This document shows, piece by piece, positions 1 through 5,940 of a stretch of 7,269 nucleotides of DNA. Position 1 is the stretch's first letter, and each line of letters starts with the position of its first letter. Below the pieces are notes generated by a model, which ran no database searches, had not been told where the DNA came from, and worked only from the letters and a program-made list of their open reading frames with translations. The stretch covers positions 1-7,269 of the forward strand of contig JASLGD010000133.1 in assembly GCA_030150305.1 (NCBI GenBank), read 5' to 3'. The position numbers and the translations under genes are program-made. Source of the DNA: Caldimonas sp. Its GTDB lineage: Bacteria > Pseudomonadota > Gammaproteobacteria > Burkholderiales > Burkholderiaceae_C.

Positions 1-1
1 G

Positions 2-820
2 GTGTGGCCGAACCTCACCGCCCAGCCGGCGATCCTGGGCGCCCGCGTCACGCGCTTCGCCCTGCAGCCCGACGACGGCGGCCAATGGCGGCTCGACGTC
101 GGCGCGCTCTGCGCGGCGGTGACCGGGCGCACCCGGGTCCTGCTCGTCAATTCGCCCAACAACCCGACCGGCTGGACCCTCGCACGCGACGAGCAGCAGG
201 CGCTCCTCGAGCGCTGCCGCGCGACCGGGACGTGGATCGTCGCCGACGAGGTCTACGAGCGCATCCATTTCGGCGACGATCGCCGGCCGCCGTCGCCCGC
301 CCCCAGCTTTCTCGACATCGCCGACGCCGACGACCGCTTGATGGTCGTCCACAGCTTTTCGAAGAGCTTCCTGATGACCGGCTGGCGGCTCGGTTGGCTC
401 GTCGTTCCGCCCGGCGCCGCTCCGCAGCTCGCCAAGCTGATCGAGTTCAACACCTCGTGCGCTCCGGTGTTCGTGCAGCGCGCCGGCCTCGCGGCGCTGG
501 CGCAGTCCGAGCGCTTCGTTCCCGGCTTGATCGATCGCCTGCGCGACTGTCGCGACACGCTGCTGCCGCTCCTGCGCGACATCCCCGGCGTGCAGGTCGC
601 GACGCCGCGCGGCGGGCTGTACGCGTTCCTGCGCGCGCCGGGCAGCGACGATTCGCTCGCGTTCGCCAAGCGCCTCGTCCAGCAGGCGGGTGTCGGCATC
701 GCTCCGGGCGCGGCGTTCGGCCCCGAGGGCGAGGGCTGGCTGCGCTGGTGCTTCGCGTCGCGCGATCCCGAGCGTCTGCGCGTCGGTGCGGAGCGGCTCG
801 CCGCGTTCGTGCGGCTATAA
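2..820 (+). CDS. PLP-dependent class I/II aminotransferase, 5'-truncated by window edge
   Basis: This is the C-terminal 272 codons of a fold-type I pyridoxal-phosphate aminotransferase (aspartate aminotransferase superfamily), which moves amino groups between amino acids and 2-oxo acids in the cytoplasm. Family motifs appear in order: NNPTG at fragment residues 53-57 (cofactor/substrate Asn), DEVY at 82-85 (Asp to the pyridine nitrogen, Tyr to the cofactor oxygen), SFSK at 118-121 with K121 as the Schiff-base lysine, GWRLGW at 127-132 (Arg to the phosphate), and WLRWCF near 246-251, where R248 matches the arginine that binds the substrate carboxylate. Full-length relatives have about 380-400 residues, so roughly 110-120 N-terminal residues lie outside the window. 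The GTG at position 2 is not a credible start. The catalytic core is intact, so it is probably functional. Substrate cannot be told from the sequence; aspartate-, aromatic- or alanine-type specificity are all possible. It ends in TAA 128 nt before rpsO. Confidence 0.93.
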   Translation: MWPNLTAQPAILGARVTRFALQPDDGGQWRLDVGALCAAVTGRTRVLLVNSPNNPTGWTLARDEQQALLERCRATGTWIVADEVYERIHFGDDRRPPSPAPSFLDIADADDRLMVVHSFSKSFLMTGWRLGWLVVPPGAAPQLAKLIEFNTSCAPVFVQRAGLAALAQSERFVPGLIDRLRDCRDTLLPLLRDIPGVQVATPRGGLYAFLRAPGSDDSLAFAKRLVQQAGVGIAPGAAFGPEGEGWLRWCFASRDPERLRVGAERLAAFVRL

Positions 821-821
821 T
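816..821 (+). promoter_or_regulatory. Candidate -10 box of the rpsO promoter (TATAAT)
   Basis: A perfect TATAAT overlaps the TAA stop (818-820) of the aminotransferase and lies 128 nt upstream of the rpsO start codon. A start point about 7 nt downstream (near 828) would place the first predicted hairpin of the leader (829-848) at the very 5' end of the mRNA. No convincing TTGACA-like -35 element is visible 16-18 nt upstream (bases 792-799) and there is no extended -10 TG. The call rests on the hexamer, its rarity in such GC-rich DNA, and its position. Confidence 0.5.
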
Positions 822-948
822 GGCCGGCCTTGCTGCGCCCGCAGCGAGCGAGCACGACGCCGGTCGGTTTCACCGGCGATCGCAAGTCCAGAGCCGAAAC
901 CGCAGCGCCGCTTGGTTGCCGGAGCTCGGTTTCACACGAGGAATCGAG
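822..948 (+). promoter_or_regulatory. Structured rpsO mRNA leader, probable S15 autoregulatory region
   Basis: This non-coding stretch between the candidate promoter and rpsO holds three inverted repeats. The first is 829-836 with 841-848 (8 bp, one G-U pair, 4-nt loop). The second is CGCCGGT 858-864 with ACCGGCG 872-878 (7 bp, 7-nt loop). The third is CTCG 925-928 with CGAG 937-940, whose right arm covers part of the Shine-Dalgarno (GAGGA, 938-942). A 10-nt sequence is shared by the second and third structures. In E. coli and several other bacteria S15 represses its own translation by binding structures in the rpsO leader, and these structures differ between lineages. That role here is inferred from position and structure, not from a match to a known motif. 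Confidence 0.5.
864..935 (+). repeat. Direct repeat TCGGTTTCAC, two copies in the rpsO leader
   Basis: TCGGTTTCAC occurs exactly at 864-873 and again at 926-935, with start points 62 nt apart. The first copy runs from the last base of the left arm through the loop of the 858-878 hairpin. The second covers the loop of the weak 925-940 hairpin just before the Shine-Dalgarno. Identical loop sequences in two neighbouring RNA hairpins could be two sites for one ligand, for example S15, but this is inference. Confidence 0.6.
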
Positions 949-1218
949 ATGCCTGCCACCACCCAGCACAAGGCCGAGATCGTCAAGGCGCACGCGCGCT
1001 CGGCCAACGACACCGGTTCGACCGAGGTGCAAGTCGCCTTGCTCACCGACCGGATCAACGAGCTCACGCCGCACTTCAAGACCCATCTGAAGGACCACCA
1101 CGGCCGCCGTGGGCTGCTCAAGATGGTCAACCGCAGAAAGAGCCTACTGGCCTACCTGAAAGCCACCGACGCCGAGCGCTACACGGCGCTGATCCACAAG
1201 CTCGGCCTTCGCAAGTAA
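949..1218 (+). CDS. rpsO: 30S ribosomal protein S15
   Basis: This is small-subunit ribosomal protein S15, a primary 16S rRNA binder that nucleates assembly of the central domain (platform) and forms an intersubunit bridge. The 89-residue length is exactly typical. Family landmarks are the TGSTEVQVALLTDRI stretch in the first helices, the HLKDHHGRRGLL segment that holds the conserved His/Asp/Arg rRNA contacts, the basic MVNRRKSLLAYLK helix and the C-terminal HKLGLRK. The ATG at 949 is chosen because GAGGA (938-942) lies 6 nt upstream and because it gives the canonical MPATTQHKAEIV-like N-terminus; the same frame stays open far upstream but shows no family similarity there. pnp follows after 201 nt with no clear intrinsic terminator between, so the two genes are probably cotranscribed, as in E. 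coli. Its leader suggests autoregulation. Confidence 0.98.
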   Translation: MPATTQHKAEIVKAHARSANDTGSTEVQVALLTDRINELTPHFKTHLKDHHGRRGLLKMVNRRKSLLAYLKATDAERYTALIHKLGLRK

Positions 1219-1223
1219 GCGAT

Positions 1224-1248
1224 GGCCGCTGCCCGCAGCCGACTGGCC
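1224..1248 (+). other. Inverted repeat just downstream of rpsO
   Basis: GGCC 1224-1227 can pair with GGCC 1245-1248, enclosing GCTG 1228-1231 paired with CAGC 1236-1239 around a CCCG loop, with a 5-nt bulge (CGACT) on the right. It begins 6 nt after the rpsO stop. No T-run follows, so it is not an intrinsic terminator. It could act as a 3' stability structure or a pausing site. Confidence 0.4.
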
Positions 1249-1290
1249 TCGACCGGCGGCACGCGGGCGCGCAGGACCCAGCGGTCATCA

Positions 1291-1366
1291 GGCGTCGCCG
1301 TGTCATTCCCTCGTCGTTCGCACGTCGTGAGCGAGCACCGACGGAATGGCATTGCGCCGAGACGCT
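1291..1366 (+). promoter_or_regulatory. Long hairpin in rpsO-pnp gap, candidate RNase III site for pnp autoregulation
   Basis: TGTCATTCC (1301-1309) pairs with GGAATGGCA (1343-1351) over 9 bp with one G-U pair. An outer GCGTC (1292-1296) with GACGC (1361-1365) adds five pairs, extended by G1291-T1366. Inside, either CTCG 1310-1313 with CGAG 1332-1335 or GTCG 1313-1316 with CGAC 1339-1342 can form, plus a small CAC/GTG hairpin at 1321-1329. In E. coli the pnp leader forms a long stem cut by RNase III, after which PNPase itself destabilises the message. Position and architecture match that scheme; the processing itself is inferred. Confidence 0.6.
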
Positions 1367-1378
1367 GAGTCCGGGTGT

Positions 1379-1400
1379 CGGCGCCGCCCGAAGCGCGCCG
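1379..1400 (+). other. Second pnp-leader hairpin just before the Shine-Dalgarno
   Basis: CGGCGC (1379-1384) is the perfect complement of GCGCCG (1395-1400). With one bulged base, two more inner pairs (GC 1386-1387 with GC 1393-1394) leave a 5-nt CCGAA loop. The stem ends 7 nt before the GGAGA ribosome site, so it could affect access to the start or mark a processed 5' end. Confidence 0.45.
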
Positions 1401-1407
1401 CTCAATC

Positions 1408-1412
1408 GGAGA
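1408..1412 (+). promoter_or_regulatory. Shine-Dalgarno site that fixes the pnp start
   Basis: GGAGA sits 7 nt before ATG 1420. It selects that ATG over the in-frame GTG at 1375, which would add 15 residues with no family similarity and would lie inside the leader structures. Confidence 0.8.
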
Positions 1413-1419
1413 ACCAGTC

Positions 1420-3546
1420 ATGAGCATCTTCAACAAGGTCACCAAGACGTTCCAGTGGGGCCAGCACACCGTCACGCTCGAAACCGGCGAGATCGCGCGG
1501 CAGTCGAGCGGCGCGGTGGTCGTGAGCATCGAGGACACGGTCGTCCTCGCGACCGTCGTCGCGCGCAAGGACGCCAAGCCCGGCCAGGACTTCTTCCCGC
1601 TCACCGTCGACTACATCGAGAAGACGTACGCCGCCGGCAAGATCCCCGGTAGCTTCTTCAAGCGCGAAGGCCGCCCGAGCGAGCTCGAGACGCTGACGTC
1701 GCGCCTGATCGACCGGCCGCTGCGTCCACTCTTCCCGGACGGCTTCTACAACGAGGTCCAGGTCGTCATCCACGTCCTCTCGCTCAACCCCGAGATCGCC
1801 GCCGACATCCCCGCGCTGATCGGCGCGAGCGCCGCGCTCGCGATCTCCGGCATCCCGTTCAACGGCCCGATCGGCGCGGCGCGCGTCGGCTATCTGAACG
1901 GCCAGTACGTCCTCAATCCGACCAAGACGCAGCTCGCCGAGTCGCAGATGGACCTCGTCGTCGCGGGCACGCAGGCGGCGGTGCTGATGGTCGAGTCGGA
2001 GGCGCAGCAGCTGAGCGAGGAAGTCATGCTCGGCGGCGTCGTCTTCGGCCACGAGCAGGGCAACGTCGCGATCGCGGCGATCAACGACCTCGTCCGCGAT
2101 GCCGGCAAGCCGATGTGGGACTGGCAGCCGCCCGCGAAGGACGAGGCGTTCATCGCCGAGGTGACGGCGAACGCGGAACAGGCGATCCGCGCCGCCTACC
2201 AGATCCGCTCCAAGCAGGCGCGCACGCAGGCGACGCGTGAAGCGTACGCGGCGACCAAGAACGCGCTCACCGCGGCGGGCACGGAGTTCGATCCGGTCAA
2301 GGTCGACAACCTGCTGTTCGACATCGAAGCCAAGGTCGTCCGCAGCCAGATCCTCTCGGGCGAGCCGCGCATCGACGGCCGCGACACGCGCACCGTGCGG
2401 CCGATCGAGATCCGCACCGGGCTGCTGCCGCGCGTCCACGGCTCGGCGCTCTTCACGCGCGGCGAAACGCAGGCGCTGGTCGCGGCGACGCTCGGCACCG
2501 ACCGCGACTCGCAGCGCATCGACGCGCTCGCCGGCGAGTACAGCGAGCACTTCATGCTCCACTACAACATGCCGCCATTCGCGACCGGCGAGACCGGCCG
2601 CGTCGGCTCGCCGAAGCGACGCGAGATCGGCCACGGCCGGCTGGCCAAGCGCGCGCTCGTCGCCGTGTTGCCGGATCGCGCCGAGTTTCCGTACTCGATG
2701 CGCATCGTCTCGGAGATCACCGAGTCGAACGGCTCGTCGTCGATGGCATCGGTGTGCGGCGGCTGCCTCGCGATGATGGACGCCGGCGTGCCGCTGAAGG
2801 CGCACGTGGCCGGCATCGCGATGGGCCTGATCAAGGAAGGCAACCGCTTCGCCGTGCTGACCGACATCCTCGGCGACGAGGATCACCTCGGCGACATGGA
2901 CTTCAAGGTCGCCGGCACGACGACCGGCGTCACCGCGCTGCAGATGGACATCAAGATCCAGGGCATCACGAAGGAGATCATGCAGGTCGCGCTCGCGCAG
3001 GCGAAGGAAGCGCGGCTGCACATCCTCGCCAAGATGCAGGAAGCGCTCGGCGGCGCAAAGGCCGAGGTCTCGCAGTTCGCGCCGCGCCTTTACACGATGA
3101 AGATCAACCCGGAGAAGATCCGCGACGTCATCGGCAAGGGCGGCGCGACGATCCGCGCGCTCACCGAAGAGACCGGGACGACGATCGACATCGCCGAGGA
3201 CGGCACGATCACGATCGCATCTGTCGACGGCGCCAAGGCCGAGATGGCGAAGAAGCGCATCGAGGAGCTCACCGCCGAGGTCGAGGTCGGCAAGATCTAC
3301 GAAGGCCCGGTGACGAAGATCCTCGACTTCGGCGCGCTCGTGAACCTGCTGCCCGGCAAGGACGGGTTGCTGCACATCAGCCAGATCGCCAACCAGCGCG
3401 TCGAGAAGGTCACCGACTACCTGAGCGAAGGGCAGATCGTCCGCGTCAAGGTCCTCGAGACCGACGACAAGGGTCGCGTCAAGCTCTCGATGAAGGCACT
3501 GCTCGACCGCGACACGCCGCCGCGCGAGCCCGCGGTCCACGAGTGA
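1420..3546 (+). CDS. pnp: Polyribonucleotide nucleotidyltransferase (PNPase)
   Basis: PNPase is a trimeric 3'-5' phosphorolytic exoribonuclease that degrades RNA to nucleoside diphosphates, can add heteropolymeric tails, and is often part of the RNase E degradosome. The 708-residue product has the full domain order: first RNase PH fold (about 12-145) with the conserved GSFFKREGRPSE loop around residues 77-88 (E. coli has FFRR there), an all-alpha linker (about 210-310), the catalytic second RNase PH fold (about 315-550), a KH domain (about 553-615) with GKGG at 572-575, and an S1 domain (about 622-694) containing GLLHISQIA. The block GDEDHLGDMDFK gives D488, D494 and K496, matching the E. coli metal and catalytic residues D486, D492 and K494. 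A short 13-15 residue tail follows S1. No truncation or missing key residue is visible. The leader upstream suggests RNase III-dependent autocontrol. The next gene starts 19 nt after the stop. Confidence 0.99.
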   Translation: MSIFNKVTKTFQWGQHTVTLETGEIARQSSGAVVVSIEDTVVLATVVARKDAKPGQDFFPLTVDYIEKTYAAGKIPGSFFKREGRPSELETLTSRLIDRPLRPLFPDGFYNEVQVVIHVLSLNPEIAADIPALIGASAALAISGIPFNGPIGAARVGYLNGQYVLNPTKTQLAESQMDLVVAGTQAAVLMVESEAQQLSEEVMLGGVVFGHEQGNVAIAAINDLVRDAGKPMWDWQPPAKDEAFIAEVTANAEQAIRAAYQIRSKQARTQATREAYAATKNALTAAGTEFDPVKVDNLLFDIEAKVVRSQILSGEPRIDGRDTRTVRPIEIRTGLLPRVHGSALFTRGETQALVAATLGTDRDSQRIDALAGEYSEHFMLHYNMPPFATGETGRVGSPKRREIGHGRLAKRALVAVLPDRAEFPYSMRIVSEITESNGSSSMASVCGGCLAMMDAGVPLKAHVAGIAMGLIKEGNRFAVLTDILGDEDHLGDMDFKVAGTTTGVTALQMDIKIQGITKEIMQVALAQAKEARLHILAKMQEALGGAKAEVSQFAPRLYTMKINPEKIRDVIGKGGATIRALTEETGTTIDIAEDGTITIASVDGAKAEMAKKRIEELTAEVEVGKIYEGPVTKILDFGALVNLLPGKDGLLHISQIANQRVEKVTDYLSEGQIVRVKVLETDDKGRVKLSMKALLDRDTPPREPAVHE

Positions 3547-3565
3547 CGCGGACGGCGTCGTCGTC

Positions 3566-4552
3566 GTGAAAGCGATCGAGATCTCGGCCCCCGGGCCGGC
3601 CGACGTCCTGCGCCTTGTCGAGCGGCCCGACCCCGCGTTCGGCGCGGGCGAAGCGCTCATCCGCGTCGCCGCGTCGGGCATCAATCGCCCCGACGTGCTG
3701 CAGCGCAAGGGCATGTATCCGGTGCCGCCCGGTGCGTCCGACATCCCTGGCCTCGAGGTCGCGGGGACGATCGTCGACGGCGATCGCGCCGCGCTTGCCG
3801 CGGCCGGCCTCGCGGTCGGCGCGCGCGTCTGCGCCCTCGTCGCCGGCGGCGGCTACGCCGAGCTTTGCGTCGCGCCGGTCGCGCAGTGCCTGCCCACGCC
3901 GGCGAACCTGAGCGATGTCGAAGCGGCGAGCCTGCCCGAGACGTTCTTCACCGTCTGGTCGAACGTGTTCGACCGCGCTCGCCTGCAGCGCGGCGAGACG
4001 TTGCTCGTCCACGGCGGCTCGAGCGGCATCGGCGTCACCGCGATCCAGCTCGCGAAGGCAGCGGGCGCGTCGGTCATCGTCACCGTCGGCTCGGCCGACA
4101 AGGCGGCGGCGTGCCGCGCGCTCGGCGCCGACCACGCGATCGACTACAAGAGCCAGGACTTCGTCGCCGAGGTGCTCCGCATCACCGGCGGCAAGGGCAC
4201 CGACGTCGTCCTCGACATGGTCGCCGGCGACTACATCGCGCGCGACGTGCAGTGCCTCGCCGAGGACGGCCGCATCGCGATCATCGCGGTGCAGGGCGGA
4301 ACGAAGTCGGCGTTCGACTCCGGGCTCGTGCTGCGCCGGCGCCTGACGATCACCGGCTCGACGCTGCGTCCGCGGCCGGTCGCGTTCAAGGCGCAGATCG
4401 CGGCGTCGCTCAGGAAGTTCGTCTGGCCCTGGCTCGAGGCGGGCACCGTCAAGCCGGTGATCCACCAGGTGTTCGCGGCCGCCGACGCGGCGCGCGCGCA
4501 CGAGCTGATGGAGTCCAACCGGCACATCGGCAAGCTGGTGCTGACGTGGTGA
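3566..4552 (+). CDS. NAD(P)H quinone oxidoreductase, PIG3-like MDR family
   Basis: This is a 328-residue zinc-independent medium-chain dehydrogenase/reductase of the PIG3 (TP53I3-like) quinone oxidoreductase group, predicted to reduce quinones or related enones with NAD(P)H in the cytoplasm. The N-terminal GroES-like domain carries SGINRPDVLQRKGMYP (37-52) and the DIPGLEVAG stretch (59-67). The Rossmann domain starts at HGGSSGIGVTAIQLAK (149-164), followed by the ALGADHAIDY segment. GGTKSAFDSG and LTITGSTLRPRP are also typical of the family, and the protein ends in HIGKLVLTW. The structural and catalytic Zn-binding cysteines of alcohol dehydrogenases are absent, as expected for this group. 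The GTG start at 3566 yields the usual MKAIEI N-terminus, but no clear Shine-Dalgarno precedes it; upstream lies a short GTC-repeat tract. It starts 19 nt after pnp and overlaps tpiA by 4 nt, so coupled translation is likely. The physiological substrate is unknown. Confidence 0.93.
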   Translation: MKAIEISAPGPADVLRLVERPDPAFGAGEALIRVAASGINRPDVLQRKGMYPVPPGASDIPGLEVAGTIVDGDRAALAAAGLAVGARVCALVAGGGYAELCVAPVAQCLPTPANLSDVEAASLPETFFTVWSNVFDRARLQRGETLLVHGGSSGIGVTAIQLAKAAGASVIVTVGSADKAAACRALGADHAIDYKSQDFVAEVLRITGGKGTDVVLDMVAGDYIARDVQCLAEDGRIAIIAVQGGTKSAFDSGLVLRRRLTITGSTLRPRPVAFKAQIAASLRKFVWPWLEAGTVKPVIHQVFAAADAARAHELMESNRHIGKLVLTW

Positions 4553-5304
4553 CGAGCGCGCCTTCGCGGCGCAAGCTCGTCGTCGGCAACTGGAAGATGA
4601 ACGGCAGCGTCGCCGCCAACGCGGCGCTGCTCGATGCCCTCGTCGCGACGTCGCTCGGCAGTGCCGAGGTGTCGGTCTGCGTCCCGGCGCCGTTTCTTCG
4701 CGACGTCGCCAACGCGCTCGCGAACAGCGCGGTCGCCTGGGGCGGGCAGGACTGCTCGCCGCACGCGTCGGGTGCGTACACCGGCGAGGTGTCGGCGGCG
4801 ATGCTCGCAGAGCTCGGCTGCCGCCACGTCATCGTCGGCCACTCCGAGCGGCGCGCGATGCACGGCGAGAGCGACGCGCTGGTCGCCGCCAAGGCGAGCG
4901 CCGCGCTGGCGAGCAGCGTCGTCCCGATCGTCTGCGTCGGCGAGACCCTCGCCGAGCGCGAAGGCGGTGCAACCGAGCGCGTCGTCGCGCGCCAGCTCGG
5001 TGCGGTCGTCGATGCCCTCGGCGCGCGCACCGACGGCATCGTCGTCGCGTACGAACCGGTGTGGGCGATCGGCACCGGCAAGACCGCGACTCCCGTCGAG
5101 GCGCAAGCGGTGCACGCCTTCCTGCGCACGCTCCTCGGCGAGCGCGGCGCCGACGGCGGCGCGATCCGGATCCTCTACGGCGGCAGCGTCAAGCCCGACA
5201 ACGCGGCCGAGCTCTTCCGCAAGCCCGACATCGACGGCGGCCTCATCGGCGGCGCGTCGTTGAAGGCGGCGGACTTCATCGCCATCTGCCGTGCCGCAGG
5301 GTGA
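4549..5304 (+). CDS. tpiA: Triosephosphate isomerase
   Basis: This cytoplasmic (beta/alpha)8-barrel enzyme interconverts dihydroxyacetone phosphate and glyceraldehyde 3-phosphate in glycolysis and gluconeogenesis. All catalytic elements are present: GNWKMNG at residues 13-19 with K16, VGHSERR with electrophile H98, and YEPVWAIGTGKT with catalytic base E169 and the flexible loop 6. The phosphate-binding LYGGSVKPDNA and DGGLIGGASL follow. At 251 residues the length is standard. Two tandem in-frame GTG codons (4546 and 4549) are possible starts. I chose 4549 because its GTGA overlaps the TGA of the preceding gene in the usual 4-nt coupling arrangement; neither has a clear Shine-Dalgarno. The frame is open further upstream, but that sequence is a shadow of the quinone oxidoreductase gene. 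secG follows after 27 nt. Confidence 0.98.
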   Translation: MTSAPSRRKLVVGNWKMNGSVAANAALLDALVATSLGSAEVSVCVPAPFLRDVANALANSAVAWGGQDCSPHASGAYTGEVSAAMLAELGCRHVIVGHSERRAMHGESDALVAAKASAALASSVVPIVCVGETLAEREGGATERVVARQLGAVVDALGARTDGIVVAYEPVWAIGTGKTATPVEAQAVHAFLRTLLGERGADGGAIRILYGGSVKPDNAAELFRKPDIDGGLIGGASLKAADFIAICRAAG

Positions 5305-5331
5305 ACAACGAAGAACAGAAAGTCGCTTCGC

Positions 5332-5766
5332 ATGAACATCGTGATGAACCTCGTCCTCGGGCTGCAGATCCTGACCGCGCTGACGATGATCGGGCTCGTG
5401 CTGCTGCAGCACGGCAAGGGCGCCGACATGGGCGCCTCGTTCGGCAGCGGCGCGTCGGGCAGCCTCTTCGGCGCGACCGGCAGCGCGAACTTCCTGTCGC
5501 GCTCGACCGCGGTGTGCGCCGGCGTGTTCTTCGTCTGCACGCTCTACCTGGCGTACAACGCCAACGAGCGGCCGCGCGCGAGCACGGGCACCAGCATCCT
5601 CGACCGTCCGAACGCCGCCGCGTCGGCAGCGGCGCCGGCGTCGTCGGCAGCGTTCGCGATTCCTGGCGCGGCCAGCGGCGCCGTGCCGCTCGCCGCGCCG
5701 GCCGCGCCGGCGACCGGGAGCGCGCCGGTAGGCGCGTCGGGAGGGGCGGCGATCCCGCAGAAGTAA
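5332..5766 (+). CDS. secG: Preprotein translocase subunit SecG
   Basis: SecG is the small inner-membrane partner of SecYE that aids SecA-driven protein export. The 144-residue product shows two hydrophobic segments (about 3-25 and 57-75) joined by the family's conserved loop, with HGKGADMGASFGSG (27-40) and SLFGATGSANFLSR (44-57). Residues from about 77 to the end form an Ala/Pro/Gly-rich low-complexity tail ending in AAIPQK. E. coli SecG (about 110 residues) is shorter, and from memory such tails occur in betaproteobacterial homologues. ATG 5332 is chosen because it gives a complete first membrane segment; ATG 5344, four codons later, cannot be excluded. Only a weak purine stretch (AGAAAG, 5317-5322) lies upstream. 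It lies 27 nt after tpiA and is probably cotranscribed with it. Confidence 0.96.
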   Translation: MNIVMNLVLGLQILTALTMIGLVLLQHGKGADMGASFGSGASGSLFGATGSANFLSRSTAVCAGVFFVCTLYLAYNANERPRASTGTSILDRPNAAASAAAPASSAAFAIPGAASGAVPLAAPAAPATGSAPVGASGGAAIPQK

Positions 5767-5781
5767 GTTCCGCGCTCTCGC

Positions 5782-5800
5782 CCTCGACTAGAATTCGAGG
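5782..5800 (+). promoter_or_regulatory. Inverted repeat enclosing a TAGAAT -10-like box upstream of tRNA-Leu
   Basis: CCTCGA (5782-5787) and TCGAGG (5795-5800) form a perfect 6-bp inverted repeat. Its 7-nt spacer contains TAGAAT (5789-5794), five of six bases matching the -10 consensus. It lies 57 nt before the tRNA, a plausible promoter position for the tRNA-nuo transcript. No good -35 is visible, and TTCCGC at 5768-5773 is a poor match at short spacing. The repeat might instead be an RNA hairpin after secG, but no T-run follows, so it is not a standard terminator. Confidence 0.35.
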
Positions 5801-5850
5801 TTGCCCGGCGAGCCACTCCTCATGCGAGCCGGACAGCGAATAAGAACGCC

Positions 5851-5935
5851 GCCGACGTGGTGAAATTGGTAGACACGCTATCTTGAGGGGGTAGTGGCGA
5901 AAGCTGTGCGAGTTCGAGTCTCGCCGTCGGCACCA
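5851..5935 (+). tRNA. tRNA-Leu (anticodon GAG)
   Basis: This is an 85-nt class II leucine tRNA reading CUC and CUU codons. The acceptor stem GCCGACG (5851-5857) pairs perfectly with CGTCGGC (5925-5931), followed by discriminator A (5932) and an encoded CCA (5933-5935). The anticodon stem CTATC (5878-5882) with GGTAG (5890-5894) closes the 7-nt loop TTGAGGG, giving anticodon GAG at 5885-5887. A long variable arm (TGGCGAAAGCTGT region, 5895-5907) and a T arm with GTTCGAGTC are present. The D region contains AAATTGGTAGAC. The tRNA lies between secG (84 nt upstream) and nuoA (5 nt downstream), so it is likely cut out of a message that continues into nuo. Confidence 0.98.
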
Positions 5936-5940
5936 TCTCA

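Noticed and set aside
822..829. Palindrome GGCCGGCC just after the TATAAT box
   Set aside because: It is a short self-complementary GC sequence of a kind expected often in this base composition, with nothing further to mark it as an operator.
4..948. Upstream extension of the rpsO frame through the aminotransferase gene
   Set aside because: The translation is arginine/alanine-rich shadow sequence in another frame. S15 is complete at 89 residues from ATG 949.
1224..1400. Hairpins between rpsO and pnp as intrinsic terminators
   Set aside because: None is followed by a run of T, so a standard Rho-independent terminator is not supported.
1375..1419. Upstream GTG start that would add 15 residues to PNPase
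   Set aside because: The extra residues have no family match, and GGAGA sits at ideal spacing before ATG 1420.
3556..3567. GTC trinucleotide run before the quinone oxidoreductase start as a phase-variable repeat
   Set aside because: Only about three to four units are present and changes by whole triplets would not alter the frame, so slippage control is unlikely.
1402..3744. A 780-codon open frame on the minus strand opposite pnp
   Set aside because: Its product is rich in Arg, Asp, Leu and Ala with no recognisable domain. It mirrors the codon bias of pnp, as is common in GC-rich genomes, and pnp itself is fully convincing.
4231..5412. Minus-strand open frames opposite tpiA and the quinone oxidoreductase
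   Set aside because: They are low-complexity, arginine-rich translations antisense to well-identified genes, with no domain or ribosome-site support.
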